Part shown: piece by piece, positions 8,698 to 16,851 of the stretch
Layout of the letters: the number at the start of each line of letters is the position of its first letter
Numbering within the stretch: position 1 is the stretch's first letter
Origin: WRMS01 sp038562165
Lineage (GTDB): Bacteria; Bacillota; Peptococcia; DRI-13; UBA5745
Direction: 5' to 3'
DNA length: 64,000 bases
NCBI GenBank assembly: GCA_038562165.1
Contig: JBCFAO010000015.1
Coordinates: 13,348 to 77,347, forward strand
Notes under the pieces: generated by a model
What the model saw: the letters and a program-made list of their open reading frames with translations, nothing else
Databases searched by the model: none
What the model was told of the DNA's origin: nothing
Program-made: the position numbers and the translations under genes

Positions 8698-11190
8698 TTA
8701 CTCTTTTTTGCCGAATCTCTCCTCATATTGGGCCATAGTCATACGGATGGCCCGGGCCTTACTGCCTTCATAACCGCCTACAATCCCCTGCTCCTCCATC
8801 TGGTCGATGATCCTGGCAGCCCGGGTGTAGCCGATCCGCAAACGCCGTTGCAAAAGGGATATGGAGGCTTGTCCGCTCTCAATAAAAATTCGGGCGGCCT
8901 CAGGCAGCAGGCTGTCTAATTCTTCATTTTCTTCTTCCCGGCTTTCCTCTTCGCCGCTGACCACATCCTCCCTGTACTCCGGCTGAATATTGGCAGCTTT
9001 GATATACTCGGTAAGGCTTTCGATTTCCTTGTCGGAGACGTAAACGCCTTGGACTCTGACGGGTTTGGGGTTTTCTAAAGTGGAATACAGCATATCCCCC
9101 CGGCCTAGCAGCTTCTCAGCGCCGGCCATGTCCAGAATAACCCGGGAGTCAGTTTGGGAGGATACGGCAAAGGCAATGCGGCAGGGAATATTGGCCTTGA
9201 TGATGCCGGTGATTACATCTACGCTGGGCCGCTGGGTAGCTACCACCAGGTGCATGCCGGCAGCCCGGGCCATCTGGGCCAGGCGGCAGATAGCGTCTTC
9301 CACATCCGCCGGAGCTACCAGCATTAAATCGGCCAGCTCATCGATCAAAATCACAAATTGGGGCATGGGAGAAGGCTTATCCTCCATCTCCTGCTCGGCC
9401 AGCCAGGCATTATAACGGGCAATATCCTTCACCCCCGCTTTGGCAAAGGTATCATAGCGCTTTTCCATCTCATGGACAGCCCAGCGCAGAGCTTTGGCCG
9501 CTTTTTTGGCATCGGTAACCACAGGGTGAATCAAATGAGGAATGCCGTTATAGTTGGACAGCTCCACCATTTTGGGATCGATCATCATCAGCTTTACTTC
9601 ATCAGGAGTAGCGGAAAACAGAATGCTGGCAATCAGAGCATTCATGCAAACGCTTTTGCCGGAACCGGTGGAACCGGCAATCAGCAAATGAGGCATTCTG
9701 GCCAAATCGGCCACAATAGGAGCGCCGGCAATATCCCGTCCTAAAGCAAAGGTCAATTTGGATTTGGACTGGCTAAAGACCTGATCTTCCAAGATCTCCC
9801 GCAGGCTGACCAAAGCCCTTTCCGCATTGGGCACTTCGATACCAATGGCAGCTTTGCCGGGAATGGGCGCTTCGATACGGATATGGGCTGCCGCCAGAGC
9901 CAGAGCTATATCATCAGATAAATTAACAATCTTGCTTACTTTTACGCCGGCGGCGGGCTGCAGCTCGAAGCGGGTAATGCTGGGGCCCCGGTTGACTTGG
10001 GTCACCACGGCTTTTACGCCGAAGCTGGCCAGGGTTTCCTCCAAAATACGTACGTTGTCCGTAATATCTTTATTAAGCCGCTGGCTTTTTACTCTGGGGG
10101 CCGATTGCAGCAAGTTTATACTGGGCAGGCGGTAGATGCGATGGATTTCTGGAAAACTTCCGCCGCCGCCGCTGCTGATCAATTGGGCTTGCGGTTTAAA
10201 ATCCTCTTCGCTTTTTGTTTCTTTTGCGCCGGCAGTCTTAGACTTGTCATTTTGTACCGGTCCGCTGAAAGATCCGGCAGCCGGCTGACTCTGGCCCGGA
10301 GCATGATCGCCGGCTGCAGAGGTTTTTTCCGCCTGTTTTGAGGCGGCCGCCGGCTCCCTCTCATCTTCCGGATGCTCATTATACAAATGCAGGGTTATAC
10401 CCCGCTGGCTTAGGGAATCCATAGGGGATTGGCCGGCAGGAGATTGATCCGGCTGCTGCTCCCCTTTCTGAAAGGGATTCTGGGCGGCCTTTTTAGCTCC
10501 GGCGCCCTTTTTATCCCTTCTTAACTCCGTATCGATAGGCAGATTTAAACTATTCAAGATATTTTTTTCCCGATAGCGGTCCTCTTCTTCCCGGAAACCG
10601 GACAAAACCGTCAGTCCGCTTTGGGCGGATTGGGCTATGCCCCTGGCTTTGCTGCCGGCGTCCCTGACCACTTCCCGCAAGGTCTTGCCGGTAATCACCA
10701 GCAAGGAAGCGATGACTAAAGTCACATAGAAAATCCAGCTGCCGGTGATACCCACCAGCAGGTTGCTGGCTTGTACCAAGGCTCCGCCGATGATACCGCC
10801 GCCTAAGCCGTCAAGGCCCGCCTCCAGCACCTGCCGGTCTGCCGGCAACCGCAAATGAGCAATGGCGCAGCTGGCCGCCGTAACGACGCCATAGGCCAGA
10901 TACAAGGCCTTCCCCGGTTCCGTGGCCTTTAGCCATTGGCTGGCGCCCAGAAAGATCAAGGCTAAAGCCAGAAACCATTTGCCCTGACCGAATAAAAGCT
11001 GGCTAATACCATAAACACCGTAACCTAAAGCGCCCAGGAGATTCTTTTCACCGCTGGCCGGCACCTGCCAGAGACAGAAGGCCACAAAAATGCCTATGGC
11101 AAACAAAGCGATAGCAACTAAGTCTTGCTTAAGTTCGGAACGCATAGCCGGTTGTTTTTTTGCTTTGCTTTTTTTTCGCGGCCGGGCCAT
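8698..11190 (-). CDS. ftsK: FtsK/SpoIIIE-family DNA translocase
   Basis: Hexameric motor that pumps chromosomal DNA through the septum. It has an N-terminal membrane region with four to five helices (residues 20-175), a low-complexity linker, alpha/beta domains, a RecA-like motor with Walker A AGSTGSGKS and Walker B-like FVILIDELADLM, and a C-terminal gamma winged helix that reads KOPS/SRS-type sites. I chose the second in-frame ATG (codon 8 of the open frame from 11211), because GAGAGGAG lies just before it. Whether it also serves sporulation (SpoIIIE) cannot be judged here. Confidence 0.95.
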   Translation of the reverse strand: MARPRKKSKAKKQPAMRSELKQDLVAIALFAIGIFVAFCLWQVPASGEKNLLGALGYGVYGISQLLFGQGKWFLALALIFLGASQWLKATEPGKALYLAYGVVTAASCAIAHLRLPADRQVLEAGLDGLGGGIIGGALVQASNLLVGITGSWIFYVTLVIASLLVITGKTLREVVRDAGSKARGIAQSAQSGLTVLSGFREEEDRYREKNILNSLNLPIDTELRRDKKGAGAKKAAQNPFQKGEQQPDQSPAGQSPMDSLSQRGITLHLYNEHPEDEREPAAASKQAEKTSAAGDHAPGQSQPAAGSFSGPVQNDKSKTAGAKETKSEEDFKPQAQLISSGGGGSFPEIHRIYRLPSINLLQSAPRVKSQRLNKDITDNVRILEETLASFGVKAVVTQVNRGPSITRFELQPAAGVKVSKIVNLSDDIALALAAAHIRIEAPIPGKAAIGIEVPNAERALVSLREILEDQVFSQSKSKLTFALGRDIAGAPIVADLARMPHLLIAGSTGSGKSVCMNALIASILFSATPDEVKLMMIDPKMVELSNYNGIPHLIHPVVTDAKKAAKALRWAVHEMEKRYDTFAKAGVKDIARYNAWLAEQEMEDKPSPMPQFVILIDELADLMLVAPADVEDAICRLAQMARAAGMHLVVATQRPSVDVITGIIKANIPCRIAFAVSSQTDSRVILDMAGAEKLLGRGDMLYSTLENPKPVRVQGVYVSDKEIESLTEYIKAANIQPEYREDVVSGEEESREEENEELDSLLPEAARIFIESGQASISLLQRRLRIGYTRAARIIDQMEEQGIVGGYEGSKARAIRMTMAQYEERFGKKE

Positions 11191-11210
11191 AGCTGTCTCC
11201 TCTCTTTTCA

Positions 11211-12881
11211 TTAATTAACTTCCATGATGATAGGCAAGATCATGGGACGGCGGCGGGTTTTGTCATAAACGTATTTGCTTAAGCCATCCCTGACCTGAGA
11301 TTTGATCCCAGCCCAATCGTTAATGTTTTTCTCGTCGCATTTTTCCAGGATGGATACCACCTTTTCCCTGACCTCTTCCATGAGGTGATCGGCTTCCTTC
11401 ACGTAAACGAAGCCCCGGGATACAATGTCCGGTCCGGCAGTAACACTGTGGGACCGCTTGTCGATGCCCATGACGACGATGAGGATGCCGTCTTCCGAAA
11501 GCTGCTTTCTGTCCCTAAGCACCACATTGCCCACATCGCCTACGCCCAGGCCGTCCACCAGGATCTGGCCGGCGGTGACTTTCTTGGCCAAGGCACCCTT
11601 GTCCTTAGTGAATTCAATAATCTGGCCGTTTTCCCCTACAAAAATATTTTTGCTGGGAATACCCAGGCGGTTAGCCAACTGGGCATGCTTAACCAGATGA
11701 CGATATTCACCGTGAACCGGCACAAAAAACTTGGGTTTTACCAGGTTTAGCATCATTTTTAGCTCTTCTTGGCTGCCATGGCCGGAGGTATGAACGCCGG
11801 CGGCAGATTCGTGAACCACCTCGGCCCCCAGGCGGTAGAGCTGATTGACGGTTTTGCCCACCAGCTTTTCGTTGCCGGGAATGGGAGTGGCGGAAATAAC
11901 CACCGTATCGCCGGGCATGATTTCCACTTTTCTGTGGTCGTCATTGGCCATGCGGGTCAAGGCCGACATAGGCTCTCCCTGGCTGCCGGTACAAACCACC
12001 GCTACCCGGTTTTTGGGATAACGGCCAATCTCATCGATATCGATAATCGTATCTTCCGGTATCTTCAAGTACTGAAGCTCCTGCGCAATACCTACCACAT
12101 TGATCATGCTGCGGCCCACAATGGCTACTTTGCGATTATGCATCACTGCCGCATCCATCACTTGCTGAATGCGGTGGACATTGGAGGCGAAAGTAGCCAG
12201 AATGATCCGGCCATCGCTGCGGCCAAATACTTCCTTCAAAACCACGCCAACTTCTTTTTCCGAGCGGGTAAAGCCGGGTTTTTCTACATTGGTGCTGTCG
12301 GACATCATTACCAGCACGCCCCGTTTGCCCAGCTCCGCCAGGCGGCCAAAATCCATGGCCTCGCCGTCCACCGGCGTCTGGTCCATCTTGAAATCTCCCG
12401 TATGGACCACGGTGCCCACCGGCGTGGTAATGGCCATGCCGAAACAACCGGGAATACTGTGGGTAACCCGGAAAAACTCTATCTGAAAATGGTTGCCTAG
12501 CTTGATTATGCTGCGGGGCTTAACTGTATTTAAGTTTACCTTGTTTAGTCCGTTTTCTTTCAGCTTTTCCTGGAGTAGACCCAGGGTCAGCCGGCTGCCG
12601 TAAACAGGCACGTCCAGCTCCCGCATAACATAAGGCATAGCCCCAATATGATCTTCATGGCCATGGGTAAGGCAGATGCCCACCAATTGATCCTTGTTCT
12701 CCAATAAATAAGAAAAATCCGGTATCACAATATCGATACCCAGCATCTCATCTCCGGGAAACATCAAGCCGGCATCCACCACGATCATCTCATCATCGTA
12801 ACGGAATACCGTCATGTTCTTCCCTATTTCCCCCAGACCTCCCAACGGGATGATCTGTAGGGGAATTTGTGCTTTTGCCAT
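11211..12881 (-). CDS. rnj: Ribonuclease J
   Basis: Metallo-beta-lactamase/beta-CASP nuclease with 5' exonuclease and endonuclease activity in rRNA maturation and mRNA decay. The metal motif THGHEDHIGA, the later GDFKMDQTPVDG, the beta-CASP box and the C-terminal HVSGH-like VHTSGHGS are visible. 556 aa is normal. The stop codon shares a base with an upstream ATG of the ftsK frame. AAGGAGG precedes the start. The position matches B. subtilis rnjB, just before ftsK/spoIIIE. Confidence 0.96.
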   Translation of the reverse strand: MAKAQIPLQIIPLGGLGEIGKNMTVFRYDDEMIVVDAGLMFPGDEMLGIDIVIPDFSYLLENKDQLVGICLTHGHEDHIGAMPYVMRELDVPVYGSRLTLGLLQEKLKENGLNKVNLNTVKPRSIIKLGNHFQIEFFRVTHSIPGCFGMAITTPVGTVVHTGDFKMDQTPVDGEAMDFGRLAELGKRGVLVMMSDSTNVEKPGFTRSEKEVGVVLKEVFGRSDGRIILATFASNVHRIQQVMDAAVMHNRKVAIVGRSMINVVGIAQELQYLKIPEDTIIDIDEIGRYPKNRVAVVCTGSQGEPMSALTRMANDDHRKVEIMPGDTVVISATPIPGNEKLVGKTVNQLYRLGAEVVHESAAGVHTSGHGSQEELKMMLNLVKPKFFVPVHGEYRHLVKHAQLANRLGIPSKNIFVGENGQIIEFTKDKGALAKKVTAGQILVDGLGVGDVGNVVLRDRKQLSEDGILIVVMGIDKRSHSVTAGPDIVSRGFVYVKEADHLMEEVREKVVSILEKCDEKNINDWAGIKSQVRDGLSKYVYDKTRRRPMILPIIMEVN

Positions 12882-12965
12882 TAAATAACCTCCTTAACCT
12901 GTCCGGTTATAATTTTTTACTTTTTTGTACAGATATATACTGTTGTTTGCCCGGTAAGGGGCCAA

Positions 12966-12997
12966 CAACAAAATTAAGGCACTTTCCGCGAAGTGCC
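12966..12997 (-). terminator. Terminator after ylmC
   Basis: GGCACTT and AAGTGCC (12978-12997) form a perfect 7-bp stem with a 6-nt loop, followed on the minus strand by TTAATTTTGTTGTTG. It separates ylmC from rnj. The remaining 12882-12965 shows no gene and no clear promoter. Confidence 0.65.
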
Positions 12998-13076
12998 AAT
13001 GCAGTCCTACGCCATTCAATAAACCGATCAACGCTCATCATTTGCTATTATATTCGATTCACTGACAAATAGCAAG

Positions 13077-13328
13077 TCAGCGTCTCGGTATGGTTTCATC
13101 CAGATCCATAATGATGACTTCCGAACCGATTTTCTTTACGGCGCTCCAAGGCACCGTCAGGGCATCCTTTTCCCAGAGGCCGAGAAAACTGCCCCGCCCC
13201 GGCAAAATAATCGATTCGATGATTCCCGTTTCCTCCTGAATCAGCAGGTCGGAATCTGCCGCCATGCCTAAGCGGCCGCCATTTTGCAAATTAATAATAT
13301 CCTTGCCGATTAACTCACTTAATCTCAT
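13077..13328 (-). CDS. ymxH: YlmC/YmxH-family PRC-barrel protein
   Basis: Small PRC-barrel protein (83 aa from the ATG preceded by GGAGGATACGA). It carries the family opening MRLSELIGKDIINL and the closing IMDLDE. The role is not firmly known. In B. subtilis ymxH follows the M16 peptidase gene in the pnpA-ylxY-ymxG-ymxH order, and the same order is seen here with one extra small gene inserted. PRC barrels often bind RNA-processing or membrane partners. Family assignment is good but function is open. Confidence 0.85.
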   Translation of the reverse strand: MRLSELIGKDIINLQNGGRLGMAADSDLLIQEETGIIESIILPGRGSFLGLWEKDALTVPWSAVKKIGSEVIIMDLDETIPRR

Positions 13329-13371
13329 TCGTATCCTCCCTTTATCCAAAACCTGCTGCAGTCGGTATCAA

Positions 13372-13716
13372 TCAGGACTTGCGCCGGAACAAACTGACAA
13401 GCCACATAAAGAAAGGCTGTAAAATAGCGGCCCAAAGGGACAGCAGAGCCAGAAGGTCCACGGAAGTGCCCTGCCAGACAATCTGGGGTATTTCCGGCAG
13501 CTTGAGGAATTCAACCAGCAACTGGCCCGACAAATAGATGCCGCCGGCTGCCGAAAGCAGGTTGCCCAAGGCTTGGGCAATGGGAGAAAATACTTGTTCG
13601 CCGGCTGCTTCCCCTCCGGTATAGCGCCAAAAACGCCTTAGCCTCCGGCTGCGAATCCATAAAGACAAGAAAATGCAGGTCAGCATAACCAGCCAAAAAA
13701 GCAGTGTTGGCAGCAT
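13372..13716 (-). CDS. Small two-helix membrane protein, unknown
   Basis: A 114-aa protein starting at the ATG preceded by GAGGGAGGGAACTAT. It has an N-terminal hydrophobic segment (MLPTLLFWLVMLTCIFLSLW), a basic RSRRLRRFWR patch just inside, a moderately hydrophobic middle and a C-terminal membrane segment ending FRRKS. No family is recognised. It lies between the M16 peptidase and ylmC genes with short gaps, so it is probably co-transcribed with them. The strong ribosome site and compact fit argue that it is real. Confidence 0.7.
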   Translation of the reverse strand: MLPTLLFWLVMLTCIFLSLWIRSRRLRRFWRYTGGEAAGEQVFSPIAQALGNLLSAAGGIYLSGQLLVEFLKLPEIPQIVWQGTSVDLLALLSLWAAILQPFFMWLVSLFRRKS

Positions 13717-13767
13717 ATAGTTCCCTCCCTCTATCACTTAAGAAACTATATGCGCCGCTGCCCCTTT

Positions 13768-15006
13768 TTATTCGGCGGGTCCTATGGTAGCCAATACATG
13801 GGGCTCCACAAACAAATATTCCGCCAGCCGGGGGATATCCTCCAAGGTTACTGCCGCCACCTTTTCCATGGTGGCCTCCGGCGGGATGATCTTATCCAGC
13901 AAAAGCAGATTGCGGCCCAGGCGGTTCATGCGGTTGCTGACGCTTTCAAGGCCCATAAACAAACTGCCCCGCACCTGCTCCTTAGCTCTGTTTAACTCTT
14001 CCGGGGTAATTCCCTCTTTCATAATTTGCTCCATTTCCTGCCGGAACAAGCTAATGACTGTTTCCGCCGTCTGAGGCGAGGTACCGGCGTATAAAGCAAA
14101 GATACCGGCGTCGGAAAAAGCGCTGTTGAAAGAATAGGTGGAATAGGCCATACCCCGTTCTTCCCGGATAGACTGAACCAAACGGGAAGACAGGCCCCCT
14201 CCCAATACATTGTTTAAAATATAAAGAGGATAGTTGCGGTCGTCTGCAATGGAAACGCCCCTTGTGCCAAGGCAAATCTGCATCTGGCCCGTTTCTTTTT
14301 TTACATGGGTGGTTTTTCCCGACAAGGCGGCGGGCGCCGCAATCAGGGGCGGCTGTTTTGCCGGCTGCATCCGGCCGAATATGGGCGTCAACAGCTCCAA
14401 TACCTCATCGTGCTCCAGGCTGCCGGCGCAGGAGACCACGATGCGTTCCGGTACATACTGCCGCTTGATATAATTCACCACCAAATCCCGGTCGATGTTA
14501 TCCAGGGAAGGGGCGGTGCCGAGAATCGGTTTGCCTAAAGGATTATCCGGCCAGGCCGATGAAAGAAAAACATCATGGATCAATTCATCGGGGGAGTCCT
14601 CATACATGCTGATTTCTTCTTTGATTACGCCCCTTTCTTTGTCCATAGCCTCTTTTTTGAACGTGGAATGAAAAAGCATATCCGTAAGCACGTCCGCCGC
14701 CAGAGGCAAATGCTCCCCCATAACCCTGGCATAGTAGCAGGTCATTTCCTTGGCCGTAAAAGCATTAAGATGACCACCCACGGAATCCAAAGATTCGGCA
14801 ATAGCCCTGGCTGAGCGTTTTTCCGTGCCCTTAAACAGCAGATGCTCAATAAAATGAGTGATGCCTTCCTCCCCAGGTTGCTCCATACGGGAGCCGGTAC
14901 CTACCCAAATACCCAGGGAACAGGAACGTACCCCTTCGATTTTTTCGGAAATAATTCTGATGCCGTTTGTCATCGTATGCAGACGAATATCTGCTGCTTG
15001 TACCAT
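13768..15006 (-). CDS. M16 zinc peptidase, PepR/YmxG (MlpA) family
   Basis: Processing-peptidase-like zinc protease. The inverted zinc motif HFIEHLLFKG (HxxEH) is near the N-terminus, with the downstream glutamate in MYEDSPDELIHD, and the C-terminal M16 half contains the R/Y-type GGGLSSRL block. I chose the internal ATG at 15006 (about 412 aa, normal for the family) because the longer frame up to 15111 overlaps the end of the upstream carboxypeptidase gene. The GGGGAAGG ribosome site is rather far (13 nt). It corresponds to B. subtilis ymxG downstream of pnpA-ylxY. Confidence 0.9.
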   Translation of the reverse strand: MVQAADIRLHTMTNGIRIISEKIEGVRSCSLGIWVGTGSRMEQPGEEGITHFIEHLLFKGTEKRSARAIAESLDSVGGHLNAFTAKEMTCYYARVMGEHLPLAADVLTDMLFHSTFKKEAMDKERGVIKEEISMYEDSPDELIHDVFLSSAWPDNPLGKPILGTAPSLDNIDRDLVVNYIKRQYVPERIVVSCAGSLEHDEVLELLTPIFGRMQPAKQPPLIAAPAALSGKTTHVKKETGQMQICLGTRGVSIADDRNYPLYILNNVLGGGLSSRLVQSIREERGMAYSTYSFNSAFSDAGIFALYAGTSPQTAETVISLFRQEMEQIMKEGITPEELNRAKEQVRGSLFMGLESVSNRMNRLGRNLLLLDKIIPPEATMEKVAAVTLEDIPRLAEYLFVEPHVLATIGPAE

Positions 15007-15059
15007 AATAGTAATCAATCCTTCCCCTTTTTGATAAACCTTCAAACTGATCCCGGACC

Positions 15060-16037
15060 TTAATCCGGGATCAGCACATGATCCGGTTCCTGCCAAACCG
15101 GTATTGTCCACACCGGCGCATCTCCCGTCAGTTTTTGATTGCCGTGACTAAACAAAGCCTGCATATCCCTATAACGGTCCTGAGAATTTAATACTACCCC
15201 GATTAATTGACGGCCGTCAATATCGATAGAACCTACCAGGCAGCGGCCGGCGGCTTTGGTGCTGCCGGTTTTCACGCCGGTAATCCTTTCGTCCAGCCAG
15301 AGAAGAAGATTGAGGTTTTTCAGCCGCAATTTTCTCTGGGGTTCTACCCAGGTCATGGTATGATTCTGGGTTTTTACGATTTCCGCAAAGGTGGGGTTTG
15401 CTAAAGCATAGCGGGCAATCAAGGCCAAGTCCGCAGCACAGGTTACATGCAAAGGATCAGGCAAACCATTGGTGTTATAAAACCGTGTCCGGTAAGCCCC
15501 TAAAGTAAAAGCTTTCAGGTTCATCCGGGCCACAAACTCCTCCTCGCTGGGCGCCAGGCCCTCGGCAATGGCCACACAAGCATCATTGCCGGATTCCAGC
15601 ATGGCGCCATAAAGCAGCTCCTCCAGAGTCAGCACATCGTTTTCCCTTAAATGCACGGTAGCTTCCCCGGTTTTGGCCGCCCGGGCACTGACGGTAATCA
15701 ATTGCTCCACGCTGGCCGCCGAATCCAGGGCGGTGATGGCTGTCAGTACTTTTGTGGTGCTGGCCGGCGGCAGAGGTTCATAACACTCCTGTGCATAAAG
15801 AAGCTGGCCGCCGGCGCCGTCGATAACGGCGTAAGCTTTGGAACGGACGGGAATACTCTCCGGCGACCCCGCCGTCTTAGGCTCCTGAACAGCAACTGCA
15901 GCCGCCTCCGTCCCCACTGTCGCCCGCGCCTTCGTCGCCGTTTCCGCCCCTGCTAAGGGCCAGAGAAAATAGAGCGGCAAAGCTAAAAATAACAGGCTTC
16001 CCAAAACCTTAAAGGTAGTATGAACGCTTTTCGCCAT
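15060..16037 (-). CDS. D-alanyl-D-alanine carboxypeptidase, S11 (DacF-like)
   Basis: Penicillin-binding enzyme trimming the terminal D-Ala of peptidoglycan stems outside the membrane. An N-terminal signal segment (LGSLLFLALPLYFLWPLAGA) is followed by the three active-site motifs SxxK (STTK), SGN and KTG. The chain ends soon after the catalytic domain, so the usual C-terminal PBP5 stalk domain and amphipathic anchor are missing. I chose the ATG with GAGGTAGTAAAA before it (16037), which lies after the stop of the upstream deacetylase. The uncleaved signal may hold it in the membrane. Confidence 0.9.
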   Translation of the reverse strand: MAKSVHTTFKVLGSLLFLALPLYFLWPLAGAETATKARATVGTEAAAVAVQEPKTAGSPESIPVRSKAYAVIDGAGGQLLYAQECYEPLPPASTTKVLTAITALDSAASVEQLITVSARAAKTGEATVHLRENDVLTLEELLYGAMLESGNDACVAIAEGLAPSEEEFVARMNLKAFTLGAYRTRFYNTNGLPDPLHVTCAADLALIARYALANPTFAEIVKTQNHTMTWVEPQRKLRLKNLNLLLWLDERITGVKTGSTKAAGRCLVGSIDIDGRQLIGVVLNSQDRYRDMQALFSHGNQKLTGDAPVWTIPVWQEPDHVLIPD

Positions 16038-16047
16038 TTTTACTACC

Positions 16048-16761
16048 TCATTCTGCCAATATATCACTGAGAGAGGCAAATTCCAGCCCCTTTTCCCGGA
16101 TGCCGGCAGCCAGACCTGGTATAGCGTCTACGGTACAGGCTTTGGGGTGGGCCAGAATTAAAGCGCCGTCTGCCGCCTTGGGCACAATCCGCTGCAGTAT
16201 AGTGTCTACGGAAGGCTCTTTCCAGTCCACCGTATCCAAGGTCCAGAAAATGACTTTATAATTCAAGGCTTCCGCCGCCTGAATCACATGCTCTTTTTTT
16301 TCGCCGTAAGGTGTGGCGAAATAGGGACTTTCTGTGACGCCTGCAGCTTTTAAAGCCTCGCTGGTTTTTATTATCTCGTTTTGATTCTCGTTGATACTTA
16401 AACGGTCCACATGGGGATGAGAATAGCCGTGATTGGCAATTTCATGGCCGGCGGCGGCAATTGTCCTGACCATCTCAGCTTGACGTTCTGCAAAACGACC
16501 GCTGATAAAAAATGTGGCCTTGATTTTTTCTTTGGCCAAAGCCTCCAGCATAGCCGGTAAAATTTCTTCGCCCCAATCCACATTAATCATCAAAGCCACC
16601 AGGTTTTTGCCCGCCGGAGCCTGATAAACCGGCGCAACAACAGGATTGTCGGCTGCTGCAGTCAACCACATGACACTGGCGGCTATGCATAAAATTAAAA
16701 TTGCCACTAAGGCAGCTGCCGTCAGCCTGACTTTTCTTTTTTCCCATAAACAAATGCGCAT
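16048..16761 (-). CDS. ylxY: YlxY-like polysaccharide deacetylase
   Basis: NodB-fold protein with an N-terminal membrane anchor (residues 10-32). The usual TFDDG of active deacetylases is replaced by NVDWGEE, as in the YlxY/PdaB-like branch, while HGYSHPH and the ATPYGEK block remain. Catalytic activity is therefore uncertain. It sits between pnp and the M16 peptidase gene just as ylxY does in B. subtilis. The start is the ATG preceded by GAAGGGGGC. A role in envelope maturation is inferred from the fold and location. Confidence 0.87.
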   Translation of the reverse strand: MRICLWEKRKVRLTAAALVAILILCIAASVMWLTAAADNPVVAPVYQAPAGKNLVALMINVDWGEEILPAMLEALAKEKIKATFFISGRFAERQAEMVRTIAAAGHEIANHGYSHPHVDRLSINENQNEIIKTSEALKAAGVTESPYFATPYGEKKEHVIQAAEALNYKVIFWTLDTVDWKEPSVDTILQRIVPKAADGALILAHPKACTVDAIPGLAAGIREKGLEFASLSDILAE

Positions 16762-16851
16762 AATAACGCCCCCTTCTTTCCCCATTTTATGGGTGAGACG
16801 GCGTCATTATGCACTATTTTCTTGTGCGCCGGTTTTCGCTGCCAGTGGGGA